Below, one piece after another: positions 1 to 8,995 of a stretch of DNA of 64,000 nt; within the stretch, counting starts at the first letter, position 1; each line of letters starts with the position of its first letter. Source of the DNA: Halosimplex aquaticum (GTDB lineage: Archaea; Halobacteriota; Halobacteria; Halobacteriales; Haloarculaceae). The stretch lies in the NCBI RefSeq assembly GCF_028747785.1, contig NZ_CP118158.1, forward strand, positions 3,286,001 through 3,350,000, in the 5' to 3' direction. The notes beneath the pieces are model-generated. The model was not told the origin of the DNA. It was given only the letters and a program-made list of their open reading frames with translations, and ran no database searches. Both the position numbers and the translations under genes were made by a program.

Positions 1-168
1 AGCCCGCCCTCCGCGCGCCCGGCCGCCCCGTCGACAGAGCGTCGTGTGGACATGTCACAGACCAGGCCCCTGGCCATGAAAAATCATCCGGTTCGGTGCG
101 CCATCCCATCACGTGTTCGGGGCGCGGTCGGTCGGTGGGATTCGACGGTGGGGCCCGGCGCGGTCCAG

Positions 169-1263
169 TCACTCCTCGCCGGACTCGTAGTGGTCGCCCG
201 CGGCCTCGGGGATGCGGGTGCGGCCGACGAGCGCGAGCACGACGATGACGGCGACGAAGGGGATGGTCTGGACGAGCGCGTCGGGGACGCCGAGGATCTG
301 CTGGGTCTGCAGTCGGAGCTGGACGGCGTCGAGCCCGGCGAACAGCATCGTCGACCCCAGCGCGCCGACGGGGTTGTAGTTGCCGAAGAGGTACGCGACG
401 ATGGCGATGAACCCCTTCCCGTTGACCATCGTCGGGCCGTTGCCGGTGAACTGGCCGATGTTGAACGCGAGCGCGGCGCCGCCGAACCCCGAGAGGACGC
501 CCGAGAGCAGGACGGCGGCGTAGCGGACGCGCGAGACGTCGACGCCGGCGGTGTCGAGCGCCCGGGGGTTCTCGCCGGAGGCGCGCACCCACCGGCCGAA
601 GGCGGTCCGGTTGAGGGTGTACCACGCGGCGGCGACGGCGACGAACATCAGGTACACCGGCGGCGCGGCGTCGAAGACGGCGCCCAGCAGCGGCACGTCC
701 GCGAGGACCGGGACCGTCCACGTCCCGAGGGTGTCGACGCTGTCTGTGTTCGGGCCGCCGTAGACGACCTGCGAGAGGAACGGCGCCAGCCCGAGCGCGA
801 TGAGCCAGATCGCCAGCCCGGCGATGATCTGGTCGGCGCGGAACTCGATGCAGACGACGGCGAACAGCCCGGCCAGCGCCGTCGACGCGAGCACGCCGAT
901 CAGGAAGCCCGCCAGGAGCGAGCCCGTGACGTCCGTGCCGTAGATGGCGGCGAACGCGGAGATGATGAGCAGCCCTTCGAGGCCGATGTTGATGACGCCG
1001 GACTTCTCGGCGAAGATCCCCCCGAGCGCGGCGAAGACGATCGGGACCGATAGCCGGAGCGTCGCCGCCAGCGTCGAGGTCGAGACGATCACGCCGAACA
1101 GTCGCCCAACCGACGACTCGGGGGCCACCACCGCGGCGACGCCCAGCAACGCCAGCAGCGCCACCGCGGCGAGCGCGACCCACAGGCGTCCGGAGAGTCC
1201 GCTGGTCCCGGCCGTCGCGCCGCCCTCGTCGGACCGGGTCGACGCTTCAGTGCCGTCAGTCAT
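169..1263 (-). CDS. BMP-type (nucleoside) ABC transporter permease, second subunit
   Basis: Integral membrane permease of 364 aa with about nine hydrophobic segments, of the BPD_transp_2 (RbsC/YufQ-like) family. It forms the channel of a nucleoside-type ABC importer with the permease just upstream. The motif EKSGVINIGLEGLL in the first third is characteristic of YufQ-like subunits, and FGGAALAFNIGQF follows later. I chose the ATG at 1263 over a GTG at 1272 because GGAGGTG lies 6 nt before it. The start overlaps the end of the preceding permease gene by 8 nt, so the two are translationally coupled. Last gene of the four-gene minus-strand operon. The exact substrate cannot be read from sequence; purine nucleosides are usual for BMP systems. 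Confidence 0.92.
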   Translation of the reverse strand: MTDGTEASTRSDEGGATAGTSGLSGRLWVALAAVALLALLGVAAVVAPESSVGRLFGVIVSTSTLAATLRLSVPIVFAALGGIFAEKSGVINIGLEGLLIISAFAAIYGTDVTGSLLAGFLIGVLASTALAGLFAVVCIEFRADQIIAGLAIWLIALGLAPFLSQVVYGGPNTDSVDTLGTWTVPVLADVPLLGAVFDAAPPVYLMFVAVAAAWYTLNRTAFGRWVRASGENPRALDTAGVDVSRVRYAAVLLSGVLSGFGGAALAFNIGQFTGNGPTMVNGKGFIAIVAYLFGNYNPVGALGSTMLFAGLDAVQLRLQTQQILGVPDALVQTIPFVAVIVVLALVGRTRIPEAAGDHYESGEE

Positions 1264-2548
1264 CGGCGGCACCTCCCGGCGAGGCGGCGACGCCCGGCTC
1301 CTCGGGTTCGATCCGGCGACCGATCAGCCGGAAGAACTCGGGCATCGCGACGAAGAGGATGATCAGCCCGCGGAGGACGCCGACGAGCTGCGGCGGCACG
1401 TCGGTGGCGAAGTCGACGACCGACGAGCCCGACTGGAGCACGCCGAACAGGAACGCGGCGAACACCGCGCCGACGGGGTGGTTCCCGGCGAGGATGGAGA
1501 CGGTGATGCCGTCGAACCCGTAGGAGGGGACGCCCGTCTGGAACCGGCCGAGGATCATCAGCACGTACACCGCGCCGCCGACGCCGCCGAGCGCGCCAGA
1601 CAGCGTCAGCGACGCGACGACCGTCCGGGCGGAGTCGACGCCGGCGTACTCCGCCGCTGCGGGCTGAAGCCCGGCCGTCCGCAGGTCGAAGCCGAACGAC
1701 GTGTGTTCGAGCAGGTAGTAGACGCCGCCGACGACCGCGAGTGCGACCGCGAGCGCGACCAGCGAGAAGTCCAGCCGCGGATCGAACAGTATCGAGGGGA
1801 ACCGCGCGAACTCCGGCACCGACGCCGTCTGGATGGCCTGGCTCGTCGGGTCCTGGAAGTGGTCGCTGACGAGGTAGCGGACCACGAGCACCGCGACGAA
1901 GTTCAGCATGATCGTCGTGATCACCTCGTTGGCGTCGGCGTAGGCCTTCAGCACGCCGGGGATCGCGCCGTAGAACCCGCCGCCGAGAGCGCCCGCGGCG
2001 AGCCCCAGCGGGACGAGGACGACCGCGCCGACGAGCCCCGAGAACGCCGGCGCGGCCCAGAGGACGGCGAGCGCCGAGGCGAGCGCGCCGACGACGAGCT
2101 GGCCCTGCGTCCCGATGTTGAAGATGCCCGCGCGGAAGGCGAGCGCGACGGACAACCCGGTGAAGACCAGGATGGTCGTCTCGCGGAGCGTCACCGCGAA
2201 CTGGGCGTTCAGCGGCGACCACCCCGCGGAGAGCGGATCGCCGAGCGCCCCGAGGAACAGGCGGTCCCAGACGGCGATCGGGTCGTAGCAGAGGGTCACC
2301 TCGCCCGCGGTCAGGACCGGCGACCGGCAGGTCGCGAGCAGGCCGCCGACCACCACGATCACGGTGCCGACGAGGATCGACAGCGCGAGCGCGGCGACCG
2401 CGATGAGCGCCCGCTCGCCCGCCGAGGTCCCCGCCATCGCCACCGCGTAACCGCGGGTGCGCTGGAGAACCGTGTCGGTCCGCGACCCGTCGTCGTCCTC
2501 GGTGCCCGTGCGCGGCCTGTCTCCGTCCCCGTCCGCGTCGTCGCTCAT
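1256..2548 (-). CDS. BMP-type (nucleoside) ABC transporter permease, first subunit
   Basis: Predicted 430 aa permease of the BPD_transp_2 family (YufP-like). The N-terminus is an acidic cytoplasmic stretch of about 35 residues, then a TM helix (ALIAVAALALSILVGTVIVV) and further hydrophobic segments. The motif FRAGIFNIGTQGQL is the family hallmark in the first TM block, and NEVITTIMLNF follows. The ATG at 2548 overlaps the TGA of the ATPase gene as ATGA, showing tight coupling. The reading frame stays open far upstream, but that extension lies over the ATPase gene in another frame and is not real. It pairs with the downstream permease to make a heterodimeric channel. Confidence 0.92.
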   Translation of the reverse strand: MSDDADGDGDRPRTGTEDDDGSRTDTVLQRTRGYAVAMAGTSAGERALIAVAALALSILVGTVIVVVGGLLATCRSPVLTAGEVTLCYDPIAVWDRLFLGALGDPLSAGWSPLNAQFAVTLRETTILVFTGLSVALAFRAGIFNIGTQGQLVVGALASALAVLWAAPAFSGLVGAVVLVPLGLAAGALGGGFYGAIPGVLKAYADANEVITTIMLNFVAVLVVRYLVSDHFQDPTSQAIQTASVPEFARFPSILFDPRLDFSLVALAVALAVVGGVYYLLEHTSFGFDLRTAGLQPAAAEYAGVDSARTVVASLTLSGALGGVGGAVYVLMILGRFQTGVPSYGFDGITVSILAGNHPVGAVFAAFLFGVLQSGSSVVDFATDVPPQLVGVLRGLIILFVAMPEFFRLIGRRIEPEEPGVAASPGGAADD

Positions 2549-4155
2549 CGCGACGCCTCCCGGTCGACGCTCACGTCGGTCTCGGGCCGCTCGCCGGCCA
2601 TCAGGAGGCCGAGCTGTTCCTCCGTCACCGCCTCGGGGTCGACAACGTCGACGAACGCCCCCTCGTAGATGACGGCGAGGCGGTCCGAGAGCGACTGGAC
2701 CTCCTCGAGCTTCGAGGAGACGAGCAGGACGGCGCGGCCGTCGCTCCGGAGGGCGTTGATGCGGGCGTGGATGAACTCGGTCGAGCCGACGTCGACGCCC
2801 CGCGTCGGGTGGGACGCGACCACCAGCCGCGGGTCGCGGGCGAACTCCCGGCCGACGACGAACTTCTGCTGGTTGCCGCCCGACAGCGACACCGCCCGAG
2901 CGTCGACGTCGGGCGGCCGGACGTCGTAGTCGGCGACGATCTCCTCGGCGTGCTCGCGGGCCGCGTCCCAGTCGATCCGCCCGTTCGACGCGTAGGGTCG
3001 GGCGTGCTGGCTGCCGAGCAGGCCGTTCCCGACGAGGTCGAAGTCCATCACGAGCCCGCGTTCCTGGCGGTCCTCGGGCACGTAGGCCATCCCGGCGTCG
3101 ATGCGGTCGCGCCGGCTCCAGCCGGTGACGTCGCGCCCGCGGAAGCTGATCTCGCCGGCGTCCGCTGCGCGCAGGCCGGCGATCGCCTCGACGAGTTCGG
3201 CCTGGCCGTTGCCGTCGACGCCGGCGATGCCGAACACTTCGCCCTCGCGGACCGACAGCGAGACGTCGTCGACCGCGCGGACGCCGCGAGCGTCCTCGAC
3301 GACCAGGTCGCGGACGTCGAGGACTGTCTCGCCGGGCGTCGCCTCCGATCGGTCGACGTCGAGCAGGACCTCGCGGCCGACCATCAGCTCGGCCAGTCGC
3401 TCGCGGGAGGCGTCGGCCGCCGGGACCGTCCCCACGTTCTCGCCGCCGCGGAGGACGGTGATCTCGTCGGCGGCCGTCATCGCCTCGCGGAGCTTGTGCG
3501 TGATGAAGATGATCGTCTTCCCCTGGTCGGTCAGCTCCGCGAAGACGCCGAACAGGTCCTCGACCTCCTGGGGGGTGAGCACGGCCGTCGGCTCGTCGAG
3601 GATCAGCACGTCGGCGCCCCGGTACAGCGCCTTCAGGATCTCGACGCGCTGGCGGACGCCGACGCCGACGTCCTCGATCCGGGCGTCGGGGTCGACGTCG
3701 AAGCCGTAGCGCTCGGAGAGGTCGACGACTTCCTCGCGGGCGCGCTCGCGGTCGACCGCGAGGCCGAACCACCGCTCGGGCTCGTTGCCGAGCGTGATGT
3801 TCTCGGCGATCGTCATCGGGTCGACCAGCATGAAGTGCTGGTGGATCATCCCGACGCCGGCGTCGATGGCGTCCCGCGGCGAGTCGAACTCGCGGGGTCG
3901 GCCGTCGACGACGACGCGTCCCTCGTCGGGCTCGTAGAGGCCGTAGAGGACGTTCATCAGCGTGGTCTTGCCGGCGCCGTTCTCGCCGAGCAGCGCGTGG
4001 ACGGTGCCGCGCTCGACCCGCAGGTCCACCTCGTCGTTGGCGACGACGCCCGGGAACCGCTTGGTGATCCCGTCGAGGTGGACCGCGTGCGTCGCGGCCC
4101 CGGTGCTCTCTGGACTGTCTGTCGCGGCCCGTCCGCCGTCGGCACCGTCGCTCAC
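2545..4155 (-). CDS. BMP-type (nucleoside) ABC transporter ATP-binding protein with two nucleotide-binding domains
   Basis: Predicted 536 aa, the length of RbsA/YufO-like ATPases with two fused ABC domains. The first domain has Walker A GENGAGKT at residues 57-64, Walker B LILDEPTAVLTP and an H-loop FITHK. The second has a degenerate Walker A (GVDGNGQAE) but a good signature (SLSGGNQQK); its Walker B ends ASHPTRGVD. One intact and one degenerate site is normal for this family. The start is GTG at 4155 with GGAGGGG just upstream. It energises import through the two downstream permeases, with substrate delivered by the BMP lipoprotein encoded immediately upstream. Confidence 0.93.
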   Translation of the reverse strand: MSDGADGGRAATDSPESTGAATHAVHLDGITKRFPGVVANDEVDLRVERGTVHALLGENGAGKTTLMNVLYGLYEPDEGRVVVDGRPREFDSPRDAIDAGVGMIHQHFMLVDPMTIAENITLGNEPERWFGLAVDRERAREEVVDLSERYGFDVDPDARIEDVGVGVRQRVEILKALYRGADVLILDEPTAVLTPQEVEDLFGVFAELTDQGKTIIFITHKLREAMTAADEITVLRGGENVGTVPAADASRERLAELMVGREVLLDVDRSEATPGETVLDVRDLVVEDARGVRAVDDVSLSVREGEVFGIAGVDGNGQAELVEAIAGLRAADAGEISFRGRDVTGWSRRDRIDAGMAYVPEDRQERGLVMDFDLVGNGLLGSQHARPYASNGRIDWDAAREHAEEIVADYDVRPPDVDARAVSLSGGNQQKFVVGREFARDPRLVVASHPTRGVDVGSTEFIHARINALRSDGRAVLLVSSKLEEVQSLSDRLAVIYEGAFVDVVDPEAVTEEQLGLLMAGERPETDVSVDREASR

Positions 4156-4241
4156 GGCACCCCTCCGCTGTCGGGCGCCTCCGTCGCCGCTCGGTCGCTG
4201 TCGTCACTCGCGTCGGCGAAGCCAGTCATCGGTGGGGCGCG

Positions 4242-5363
4242 TCAGGGTTCCTCGGGGACGGTGATCTCGCCGTCGACGATGCCCTGGCGGGCCTGCGCGA
4301 TGGCGTCTTTGACGTCCTGGGGGATCTCCGAACCGAGCTGCTGGCCGTAGACGATCTCGACGCCGTCGTCCTGGAGTCCCAGCGCCGTCGTCGATCCCCC
4401 CTCGAACGAGTCGTTCACGACGGCCTGGACCGCGTTGAACACCGCCGTGTCGACGCGCTTGACCATGCTCGCGAGGATCACGTCGCTGTACTCCTCGCGA
4501 GTCACCGACTGGTCGCGGTCGACGCCGATGGCGAACTTACCCTGCTCCTGGGCGGCCTGGAAGACGCCGGTCCCCGTGTTCCCGGCGGCGTGGTAGACGA
4601 TGTCGGCGCCGGACTCGTACATCGAGACCGCGGCCTCCTTGCCGCCCGAGGGGTCGTCGAACCCGCCGACGTAGGCCGTCTGGACGTCGACGTTCTCGTT
4701 CGCGTGGGCGACGCCGGCGTCGTAGCCGGCCTGGAAGCGCTTGATGAGCGGCGACTCGACGCCGCCGACGAACCCGACGGTGGTCGTGTCGGGATTCGTC
4801 GACCCCGCGCCGGCCTGAAAGTCCATCGTCGTCAGCGCGCCCGCGAGGTGACCGACGAGGAACGAGCCCTGTTCCTCGGCGAAGACGTAGGAGGCGACGT
4901 TGTCGGCGTCGACCGTCTCGTCGACGATCATGAACCGCTGGTCGGGGTACTCGCTCGCGGTGTTGCTCAGCGCGTCGGCCTGCAGGAAGCCGATGCAACA
5001 GACCAGGTCGTAGTTCGGGTTCGTCTCGCGGGCGAACTGCCGCTGGTAGTTCGAGAACTCGGTCGTCCCCTCCGGCTGGGCCTCGTTGTACTCGATGTCG
5101 AACTCCTCGGCGGCCCGCTCGATGCCGCTCTGGGCCTGGTCGTTGAACGACCCGTCCCCCAGCCCGCCGGTCGCGTACACGACGCCGACGTGCGTCGTCC
5201 CGTCGCCCCCACCGGCCCCACCGTCACCGCCGTCGGTGCTATCGCCGCCGTCGGTGCCGTCGGTGCCGTCACCACCGTCGCCGCCGTCCCCGGTACAGCC
5301 TGCGAGTGTGAGCGCTCCGACGGTCCCGAGGCCTCTGACGAATCGCCGCCTGTCGAGGGACAT
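4242..5363 (-). CDS. BMP family substrate-binding lipoprotein (nucleoside-type ABC importer)
   Basis: Predicted 373 aa. The N-terminus has a twin-arginine motif (DRRRFVRGLG), a short hydrophobic core and lipobox LAGC, so it should be exported folded by Tat and lipid-anchored outside the membrane. A Gly/Asp/Thr-rich linker of about 30 residues follows. The mature part begins HVGVVYATGGLGDGSFNDQA, the typical opening of the BMP (PnrA-like) fold, and ends with the usual VPEEP-like tail. I chose the ATG at 5363 because the upstream 14 residues allowed by the frame would precede the signal peptide. First gene of the operon; the intergenic 86 nt before the ATPase gene hold no other gene. Confidence 0.94.
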   Translation of the reverse strand: MSLDRRRFVRGLGTVGALTLAGCTGDGGDGGDGTDGTDGGDSTDGGDGGAGGGDGTTHVGVVYATGGLGDGSFNDQAQSGIERAAEEFDIEYNEAQPEGTTEFSNYQRQFARETNPNYDLVCCIGFLQADALSNTASEYPDQRFMIVDETVDADNVASYVFAEEQGSFLVGHLAGALTTMDFQAGAGSTNPDTTTVGFVGGVESPLIKRFQAGYDAGVAHANENVDVQTAYVGGFDDPSGGKEAAVSMYESGADIVYHAAGNTGTGVFQAAQEQGKFAIGVDRDQSVTREEYSDVILASMVKRVDTAVFNAVQAVVNDSFEGGSTTALGLQDDGVEIVYGQQLGSEIPQDVKDAIAQARQGIVDGEITVPEEP

Positions 5364-5512
5364 GTGACTGTTCACGGTCGCAGTAGGGGTAAAAATTGCG
5401 CCCACCGATACCTCCGGCGACCGGTTTTTGACTGCAGGTCCGCCGGCGGCGGTCAGTCGCGCCGGCCAGCGCGGGCACCAGACTCAAGCGCTGGGCGGTC
5501 GATCCGCCGGGT

Positions 5513-6124
5513 ATGGACGTCATCAACGTCACCGAGGACGCGGACACGTTCACGTGCAACGCCTACCTCGCGCTCGGCGAGACGCCGACGCTCGTCGACG
5601 CGGGCGCGATGACCGGCGTCGCCGAGGTGATCGCCGAGCACACAGACGACCTCGACAGAGTGGTCCTCACCCACCAGCACGGCGACCACGTCGCCCAGCT
5701 AGACGCCGTGCTCGACCGCTTCGACGCCGACCTGTACGCCTACGGCGACCACCCGCGCCGGACGCACGAACTCACTCCAGACGAGTCACTGACCGTCGGC
5801 GAGGAGTCCTGCGAGGTGGTGTACACGCCCGGCCACGCCGACGATCACGTCTCGCTGGTCTCGGCGTCGTCGCTGTTCTCCGGCGACGTGGTCGTCCACG
5901 ACGACGGCGCGTTCGACGACGGGAGTTTCGGCCGCACGGACAACGCCGGCCAGTCCCGCGAGCGGCTCATCGAGTCGATCCGCGACCTGCTCGACCGGAT
6001 GCCCGACTCGGTCGAGCACATGTACAGCGGCCACGGCAGCGTCTTCCACGGGGACGTGCGCGCGGTCGTCGAGCGCGCGCTCGAACGCGCCGAGCGGCGC
6101 GAGCCGAAGTACCCCGACGAGTAA
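5513..6124 (+). CDS. MBL-fold metallohydrolase
   Basis: Predicted 203 aa single-domain metallo-beta-lactamase-fold hydrolase. The metal motif THQHGDHV is near residue 50, followed by TPGHADDH and FSGDVVVHDD, which carry the later His and Asp ligands, and YSGHGS near the end. This is the glyoxalase II-like arrangement, but the length and lack of a C-terminal helical domain do not allow a specific substrate to be named. The gene is monocistronic, divergent from the BMP operon and convergent with the L40e gene. Confidence 0.85.
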   Translation: MDVINVTEDADTFTCNAYLALGETPTLVDAGAMTGVAEVIAEHTDDLDRVVLTHQHGDHVAQLDAVLDRFDADLYAYGDHPRRTHELTPDESLTVGEESCEVVYTPGHADDHVSLVSASSLFSGDVVVHDDGAFDDGSFGRTDNAGQSRERLIESIRDLLDRMPDSVEHMYSGHGSVFHGDVRAVVERALERAERREPKYPDE

Positions 6125-6230
6125 CCTCCCAGCGCGAGTCGTCGAATCGCGGCCGCTCGGCGGGCGGGGAGTGTCCGGTCGAACCGGCGCAGTCGCTGGC
6201 CGGCCGGAGAGCAGAGAGAAAGGGACTGGA

Positions 6231-6380
6231 TTAGGCGTTGCGTCGCTCTTTGCTCTTCCGTCGGAGCTTCTTGTAGCCGCACTTGCGGCAGCTCTCGGCG
6301 TCGACGGAGTTGCGGGCGTTACAGCGCATGCAGATCTGTTTCTCGAGGACGCGGCGTTCCGCGGGTTCGAACTTGGGCAT
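6231..6380 (-). CDS. rpl40e: 50S ribosomal protein L40e
   Basis: A 49-codon gene. The protein begins [15 protein letters not shown] and has a four-Cys zinc ribbon (C17-x2-C20, C31-x2-C34), then a Lys/Arg-rich C-terminus that contacts rRNA. Length and sequence match archaeal L40e. On the minus strand a TATA-like CTTAAAC lies around 6406-6412, about 27 nt before the ATG, consistent with a leaderless mRNA. No neighbour shares its transcript. Confidence 0.93.
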   Translation of the reverse strand: MPKFEPAERRVLEKQICMRCNARNSVDAESCRKCGYKKLRRKSKERRNA

Positions 6381-6544
6381 ACCCGTCTTTCCTCGTCACC
6401 GCGTTTAAGCGTTGCCTCTCTCGTCCGGCGGCCCTCCGGCGGGGCCGGTCCGCGTTCGTCGCCACTGGACCGCGCTCGGAGCCGCTGGACCGCACCGCCC
6501 GCCGCGTGGCCACCGTTAACCCGGTCGCGCTCTATCAGGCGAGT

Positions 6545-7621
6545 ATGAGCGACCTCTACGACCGCGTCGCGGATCTGCCGCTGGTCGTCGACGGGTTCGA
6601 CCTCGACCGCCACGAGATGGACACCTCCGCCGGGTTCACCCGGGTGACGACCGTCGTCGAACTCCGCGGCGACGGCGAGCGCGGCCGCGGCGAGGACGTC
6701 ACCTACGACATCGAGGACCACGACCGGTTGCGGGACGCCCGCGACGACGGCGCCCTCGACTGGGATCTGGCCGGCGAGTACACGTTCGACGAGTTCTCGG
6801 CGGCGCTGGACGACCTCGACCTGTTTCCCGAGCCGCCCGAACGCGCGGCGTCGCGCCACTACCGGCGCTGGGCCGTCGAGAGCGCAGCGCTGGACCTGGC
6901 GCTGCGACAGGCCGACACCACGTTCGCGGAGGCGCTCGGCCGCGAGTACGACCCGGTGCGGTTCGTCGTCTCGACGCGTCTCGACACCGAGGGCGAGCCG
7001 TCGACCGACCGGATCCACCGGTGGCTCGACGTCGACCCGACGATGGAGTTCAAGCTCGACCCGACGGCGGCGTGGACGCGCGAGCTGATGGACGACCTCG
7101 CGGCGACCGACAGCGTGCGCATCCTCGACCTGAAGAGCTACTACGAGGGCACCGAGGTGGACACCGACGCCGACCCCGAGCGCTACCGGCAGGTCCTGGC
7201 GGCGTTCCCCGACGCCGTCGTCGAGGACGCGAAGTTCACCGACGAGACGCGCCCGGTCCTGTCGGGCCACGAGGATCGCCTCTCGTGGGACTACCCGATC
7301 ACCGACGTCGAGAGCGTCGAGTCCCTCCCGATCGAGCCCTCGTGGCTGAATATCAAGCCGTCGCGGTTCGGGACGGTCGCGGACCTGCTCGACACGATAG
7401 CCTACTGCCTCGACCGCGACGTCTCCCTGTACGGCGGCGGACAGTACGAACTCGGCGTCGGCCGCGAGCACCTCCACGCCGTCGCGTCGGCGTTCTACCC
7501 GGAGAACCCGAACGACGTCGCACCGAGCGCCTATCACGCGCCGGAACCGCACTCCGACGTGCCCGCGAGCCCGCTGGAACCGCCCGCGGACCCGAAGGGG
7601 CTGCGCTGGTCGCGCGAGTGA
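6545..7621 (+). CDS. Enolase-superfamily (mandelate racemase-like) protein
   Basis: Predicted 358 aa. The C-terminal two thirds have the order of barrel motifs of the enolase superfamily: MEFKLDP, ILDLKSYYEG, VVEDAKF, SWDYPITDVE and LNIKPSRFG, giving candidate metal ligands (Asp/Glu) and general-acid or base lysines. The N-terminal part would be the capping domain. Specific chemistry (racemase, dehydratase, epimerase) cannot be assigned. The ATG at 6545 was chosen; the frame stays open 13 codons further upstream, but those residues lack haloarchaeal character. Downstream it converges with the TrmB-type regulator gene. Confidence 0.8.
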   Translation: MSDLYDRVADLPLVVDGFDLDRHEMDTSAGFTRVTTVVELRGDGERGRGEDVTYDIEDHDRLRDARDDGALDWDLAGEYTFDEFSAALDDLDLFPEPPERAASRHYRRWAVESAALDLALRQADTTFAEALGREYDPVRFVVSTRLDTEGEPSTDRIHRWLDVDPTMEFKLDPTAAWTRELMDDLAATDSVRILDLKSYYEGTEVDTDADPERYRQVLAAFPDAVVEDAKFTDETRPVLSGHEDRLSWDYPITDVESVESLPIEPSWLNIKPSRFGTVADLLDTIAYCLDRDVSLYGGGQYELGVGREHLHAVASAFYPENPNDVAPSAYHAPEPHSDVPASPLEPPADPKGLRWSRE

Positions 7622-7657
7622 GTCCGCGGTGGGTGCGGTCCGGCCGCCGGCGGTCCG

Positions 7658-8725
7658 TCACTCGCTGAAGTCGTCGACGCGGACGATCTCGGCCTCGACG
7701 TCCTCCCAGATGGCGCCCCAGCCGCCGACCTCCACCTCGCCGTCGTCGGTCGCGACGACGATGCTGACCGTCCCGCCGAGTTCGTCGTAGGTGGGCCGGG
7801 TCACCTGCTCCTCCCGGCCGCCGAAGCGGACGTCGACGAGTTCGCCGCGGACGGTGACCGATTCGCCGGAGTCGGTGTCCCGGCCGTGGACGGTGATCGT
7901 GAGCGTCGCGCCCTCCTCCCGGAGCACCGCGGCGTGGCGGATGAACTCCTCGATGCTGACGTAGACCGCTTCGTCCGGGTCGGCCAGGTGGACCCGCTCG
8001 GCGGGGACCCAGTCGCAGGTGAGGAACGTCCAGTGGAAGTGGAAGGTCATCAGGTCGTCGCCGACCTGGACGCCGTACTCCTCGTCGCCGTGGACGTTCG
8101 GCGAGAGGAACCCCTGCCGGCGGTCGACGGCGGTGTGGAACGAGGCGGGCTTGCCCAGGCGCCTGATCTCGGTGATCGGGCTCTCGGAGAGGTCCTCGGG
8201 TATCTCGACCGGCCCGTCGACCGACCCGCCGATCAGGGCGTGGACGACGACGCCGCGCTCGGCCGCCGTCTCAAGCGCGGGGCGCAGGTCGGCGAACTGC
8301 TCGACCGAACCGCCGAACTCGACGGAGACCGACGCCTCGTCGATCGCCGCGCGGGCGTTCTCGATCACCGTCCGCTGGCGCTTGACGACGCTGACCCGGT
8401 GTTCCTCCGGGTCCGGCCGCTCCCAGCGGTCCTCGATCTCGTCGGCGGCGTCGGCCAGCAGCTCCCCGGTCGAGCGGAGTTCGTCGAGCACCTCGCCCGG
8501 TTCGTCCGCCCGGGCGTGCAGCCGGTCGCGCTCGACGGTCTCCACGAACCCGCGGTCCTCCAGCGTCCGCACCACGTCGTACACCTGCGAGGTGGGCACC
8601 CCGGCCCGCTCGGCGACGTCGACCACCGGCGCCGTTCCCTGGTCGAGCAGTCCCAGGTAGACGGCCGCCTGGTACTCCGTCAGCCCCGCCTGCTCCAGCG
8701 CCTCGCGGAGTCGATCCGTCTCCAT
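7658..8725 (-). CDS. TrmB-family sugar-sensing transcriptional regulator
   Basis: Predicted 355 aa. Residues about 1-70 form a winged helix (EALEQAGLTEYQAAVYLGLL ... SQVYDVVRTLEDRGFVE) of the TrmB type. A short linker leads to the TrmB C-terminal sugar-binding domain, with a phospholipase-D-like part (KRQRTVIENARAAIDEA) and a final beta-rich part. The length equals that of Halobacterium TrmB, the global regulator of gluconeogenesis and glycolysis, so orthology is possible but unproven by eye. The frame extends upstream of the ATG at 8725, but the extra 42 residues are Arg-rich and unlikely. Confidence 0.87.
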   Translation of the reverse strand: METDRLREALEQAGLTEYQAAVYLGLLDQGTAPVVDVAERAGVPTSQVYDVVRTLEDRGFVETVERDRLHARADEPGEVLDELRSTGELLADAADEIEDRWERPDPEEHRVSVVKRQRTVIENARAAIDEASVSVEFGGSVEQFADLRPALETAAERGVVVHALIGGSVDGPVEIPEDLSESPITEIRRLGKPASFHTAVDRRQGFLSPNVHGDEEYGVQVGDDLMTFHFHWTFLTCDWVPAERVHLADPDEAVYVSIEEFIRHAAVLREEGATLTITVHGRDTDSGESVTVRGELVDVRFGGREEQVTRPTYDELGGTVSIVVATDDGEVEVGGWGAIWEDVEAEIVRVDDFSE

Positions 8726-8923
8726 GCCAACTGGTGCCGCCCGCCCGAGTAAAACGTTGCCGTGACAGTCGACCGAGACCGCGCTTCTGTCCCGGCGCCC
8801 GTGACCCCTGCGACGGGAGAGCGGGACATCACCGGCCGAGCGCTCGGCCACGCGAACTGTCTGGAACTCGGACGTTGTTCTCTAGTGGAAAGTATTACAA
8901 ACGGTGCTTTCCCTCATGCTGAC

Positions 8924-8995
8924 ATGGTTGGGAAACTCCGAACCAGGGAGATTGGGCACGAACGCGGTGTGAACGCAGAGGTGGTCGCGCGATGA
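8924..8995 (+). CDS. Possible 23-residue leader peptide upstream of the DUF4870-like gene
   Basis: Starts about 30 nt after a TATA-like AGTATTAC (8891-8898), so a leaderless message could begin near its ATG. Its stop overlaps the ATG of the next gene as ATGA, and a Shine-Dalgarno-like GAGGTGG (8978-8984) precedes that start. The peptide is basic and has no recognisable motif. It may be a translated leader that couples to the next gene, or chance. Confidence 0.3.
   Translation: MVGKLRTREIGHERGVNAEVVAR

Noticed and set aside
46..1053. Long plus-strand frame at the left edge
   Set aside because: Gly/Arg/Asp-rich shadow of the permease gene on the other strand.
1256..4207. A 983-codon frame spanning the ATPase and permease genes
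   Set aside because: Only its last 430 codons are the permease; the rest is an Arg-rich shadow of the ATPase gene on the same strand in another frame.
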